Assembly: GCA_031551135.1 (NCBI GenBank)
Contig: JAVBOA010000011.1
Location: 1 to 30,563 of the forward strand
Reading direction: 5' to 3'
Source of the DNA: JAITVM01 sp031551135
GTDB lineage: Bacteria > Bacillota > Clostridia > Lachnospirales > JAITVM01
DNA length: 30,563 bases
Shown here: piece by piece, positions 28,880 through 30,563 of the stretch
Numbering within the stretch: position 1 is the first letter of the stretch
Layout of the letters: each line of letters begins with the position of its first letter
Made by a program: the position numbers and the translations under genes
The notes under the pieces: generated by a model
The model's input: the letters and a program-made list of their open reading frames with translations, nothing else
Database searches by the model: none
Told to the model about the DNA's origin: nothing

Positions 28880-29953
28880 ATGAAACAATTTTTGAAGCTT
28901 TTGATTTCTTTAACAATATCTTTACTTTTTTTTGGATTATTGTATCTTGTCTTTAACAGCTTTGATTTAGATTTACCTTTTAAGATATTACCGTTTTTAA
29001 AACCTGTTGTATTAATGATAATAATAAGCTTTATTATCGGCTTTGTATTCTATCTTTTACTTTCCGAATTTGTGGTTACTAAAATTATGAAATTCGAATC
29101 TATGGCCGAAAATAAACTTGTGAACATGAATTTTAACGAGCTGATATCCTCAGTTATTGGGTGTATTTTGGGGCTTGCGATAGCGAACCTTTTGGGGCTT
29201 GCGTTTGTAAATATTCCCCTAATCGGTACGGTTATTGTTATTATTTTAAATGTGATATTTGCTTTTTTGGGTATACGGGTTGCTACCAAAAGAAAAGACG
29301 AATTCAGTTTTTTTACCCATAAAGCGTCTAAAACCGACAAAAACCTCAAGACTTATGGCAGACCAAAAATTTTGGATACAAGCGTTATTATAGATGGCAG
29401 AATTTTGGATATTTTGCAAACAGGATTTATTGAAGGGAAATTGATTATTCCTGACTTTGTTTTGGAGGAGCTTCGGCATATTGCGGATTCTTCCGATAAT
29501 TTAAAACGTAATAGGGGAAGACGAGGGTTAGATATCCTAAATGAAATTCAAAAGCAAACTAATATTCCGGTTGAGACTTATAACTGGGATTCGAAAGATA
29601 CGGATGATGTTGATACTAAACTATTGAAAATGGGCGCTAAACTAGATGCTTTTGTTGTTACCAACGATTTCAATTTAAACAAAGTAGCTGAGTTCCAAAA
29701 GGTTTCTGTTTTGAACATCAACGACTTATCGCGGGCGATTAAATCGGTAGTTTTGCCCGGCGAGAACATTCAAGTAACAGTAATAAAGGACGGGAAAGAA
29801 AATCATCAGGGAATAGCTTATTTAGAAGACGGAACTATGATTGTAGTAGAGGGCGGCTCTAGGTTTATCGGAGAAATAATCGGTGTCACCGTTACTTCTG
29901 TCTTGCAGACTTCTGCGGGTAGAATGATTTTTGCAAAAATAAGAGAAGACTAA
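28880..29953 (+). CDS. Membrane-anchored PIN/TRAM-domain protein, YacL-like
   Basis: The ATG at 28880 follows AGGAGGTTAGTA. The product has 357 residues. Four membrane helices (about 4-26, 38-62, 87-110, 112-132) are followed by a PIN nuclease-like domain (about 162-285) with the acidic residues D166 (ILDTSVIIDGRIL), E196/E197 (FVLEELRH), D242-D245 (DTDDVD) and D263 (VTNDFNL), and a TRAM domain (about 290-355; NHQGIAYLEDGTMIVVEGG). Bacillus YacL shares this layout. It is probably an RNA-binding or RNA-cleaving protein at the membrane, but its substrate is unknown. Here it follows carD by 35 nt and is probably co-transcribed. The ispD gene that follows yacL in Bacillus is not present up to the window end. 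Confidence 0.93.
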   Translation: MKQFLKLLISLTISLLFFGLLYLVFNSFDLDLPFKILPFLKPVVLMIIISFIIGFVFYLLLSEFVVTKIMKFESMAENKLVNMNFNELISSVIGCILGLAIANLLGLAFVNIPLIGTVIVIILNVIFAFLGIRVATKRKDEFSFFTHKASKTDKNLKTYGRPKILDTSVIIDGRILDILQTGFIEGKLIIPDFVLEELRHIADSSDNLKRNRGRRGLDILNEIQKQTNIPVETYNWDSKDTDDVDTKLLKMGAKLDAFVVTNDFNLNKVAEFQKVSVLNINDLSRAIKSVVLPGENIQVTVIKDGKENHQGIAYLEDGTMIVVEGGSRFIGEIIGVTVTSVLQTSAGRMIFAKIRED

Positions 29954-29986
29954 TTGAAGATTAATTTCGGAATCATTTATTATAAT

Positions 29987-30010
29987 AATAGCCTATATGG
30001 CTATTTTTTT
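29987..30010 (+). terminator. Rho-independent terminator after the yacL-like gene
   Basis: AATAGCC (29987-29993) and GGCTATT (29999-30005) form a 7-bp stem with a 5-nt loop, followed by a run of T to 30010. Confidence 0.85.
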
Positions 30011-30066
30011 TGATTATTTCTGATTTCGATTTGAATAATATGAAGATTAAACATAAAGTTGAGATT

Positions 30067-30181
30067 ACATTATTTCCATTATAAAGGGTCGAAAAAAATA
30101 TTTCATTTCGCACTTGAAGCACTGTGCGAAACGCTCCGCTGTAAAAAAAATTTTTTCGACTTATCAAAATGAAAATAGTAT
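30067..30181 (+). mobile_element. MITE-like palindromic element, copy C
   Basis: About 115 bp in the same orientation as copy B. Ends are TATTTCCATT (left) and AATGAAAATAGTAT (30168-30181). The centre is a perfect stem TTTCGCAC/GTGCGAAA, and the constant ACGCTCCGCTGT follows. An open frame that crosses it has no ribosome site and no family features. Confidence 0.85.
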
Positions 30182-30184
30182 AAG

Positions 30185-30226
30185 ACGCTATTTTCAAATA
30201 ACTTTTGCGAAAATAGCGTTTTATTT
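30185..30226 (+). terminator. Terminator-like hairpin after MITE copy C
   Basis: ACGCTATTTTC (30185-30195) and GAAAATAGCGT (30209-30219) form a perfect 11-bp stem with a 13-nt loop, followed by TTTATTT. No gene directly precedes it. Confidence 0.6.
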
Positions 30227-30563
30227 GAAGAAAATATTAAATTGGTTTATAATTATAGCAATTCAAAAGAGATTAATCTTGAAACAGTCTCACTTTTATT
30301 TATTTTGTATGATAAGGAACAAAAACCATTATTAGTAAAGAGAAAACTGCTGCAACTTTATCTGTAGTATTCCCTACTATTCATGAAGCGTAGGAGAAGC
30401 TTATACTATTTTCATTATTAATGATCAGGCCTGTTGATTATCCATAATATTACAATTTAAGTTTTAAATGCAGACAAAAAATTAAGAAGAAAAATAAAAA
30501 GCTCGGTTTGAAATTCATTAACGCGTAGACATCTTATAAATTCAATCATAGTAAGTTTGAAAT
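30227..30563. other. Gene-free end of the window
   Basis: I see no gene with a ribosome site on either strand. A 16-bp sequence TTATACTATTTTCATT (30401-30416) equals the terminal repeat of the MITE-like element, but the expected core does not follow. A small CCTAC/GTAGG hairpin lies at about 30373-30394. Confidence 0.5.

Noticed and set aside
30114..30335. 73-residue open frame at the right end
   Set aside because: It begins inside MITE copy C and runs through its hairpins; no ribosome site.

Overview
The window looks like chromosomal DNA of an AT-rich, spore-forming Firmicute of the clostridial side. The support is a spoVT-mazG-hup-rqcP-yabP-yabQ-divIC block, frequent TTG starts behind strong AAGGAGG-type ribosome sites, and CarD followed by a YacL-type PIN/TRAM protein. 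No rRNA, tRNA, CRISPR array or intact transposase gene was seen.

Region 1 (1-9860) is the accessory and most interesting part. Two tandem giant paralogues on the minus strand (the first cut by the left edge) carry DUF11-like beta-sandwich repeats followed by SdrD-type B repeats of exactly 119 residues. Neither has a signal peptide, and the complete one has no sortase motif. The complete one ends in a DUF5011-like Ig domain and a ~70-residue helical module with the core ALSHILNAEGEKIQK. Divergently on the plus strand, the same module appears as an almost bare 94-residue protein, and again at the C-terminus of a Cys-rich, propeller-like protein. I infer one assembly system, possibly a spore-surface (exosporium or appendage) layer made in the mother cell and organised by the shared module.

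Region 2 (9861-17121) holds a hairpin-rich tandem repeat and a secreted LysM-CAP protein on minus. On plus follow zapA, a U32/DUF3656 protein of the RNA-hydroxylation type, a FtsW/RodA/SpoVE-family glycosyltransferase and a secreted protein with three internal repeats and a copper-amine-oxidase-like terminal domain. The order suggests a cell-division and envelope cluster.

Region 3 (17122-18085) is almost 1 kb without a gene. It holds a terminator, two large inverted repeats, one copy of a ~115-bp MITE-like palindromic element, and an orphan promoter before an unrecognised, less AT-rich stretch that could be a non-coding RNA.

Region 4 (18086-26222) is the sporulation/division block known from Bacillus as spoVT-yabN-yabO-yabP-yabQ-divIC. 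Here it is split between rqcP (yabO) and yabP by an antisense tetR-permease-ATPase cassette with a palindromic operator placed exactly in its promoter spacer. A hypothetical gene with a sigma-K-like promoter follows a second MITE copy.

Region 5 (26223-30563) has thyA-folA as a coupled minus-strand operon (dTMP synthesis and regeneration of tetrahydrofolate), then carD and the yacL-like gene on plus, a terminator, a third MITE copy and an apparently gene-free end.

All family assignments come from reading motifs, not from database searches. Promoter calls are visual matches to consensus sequences.
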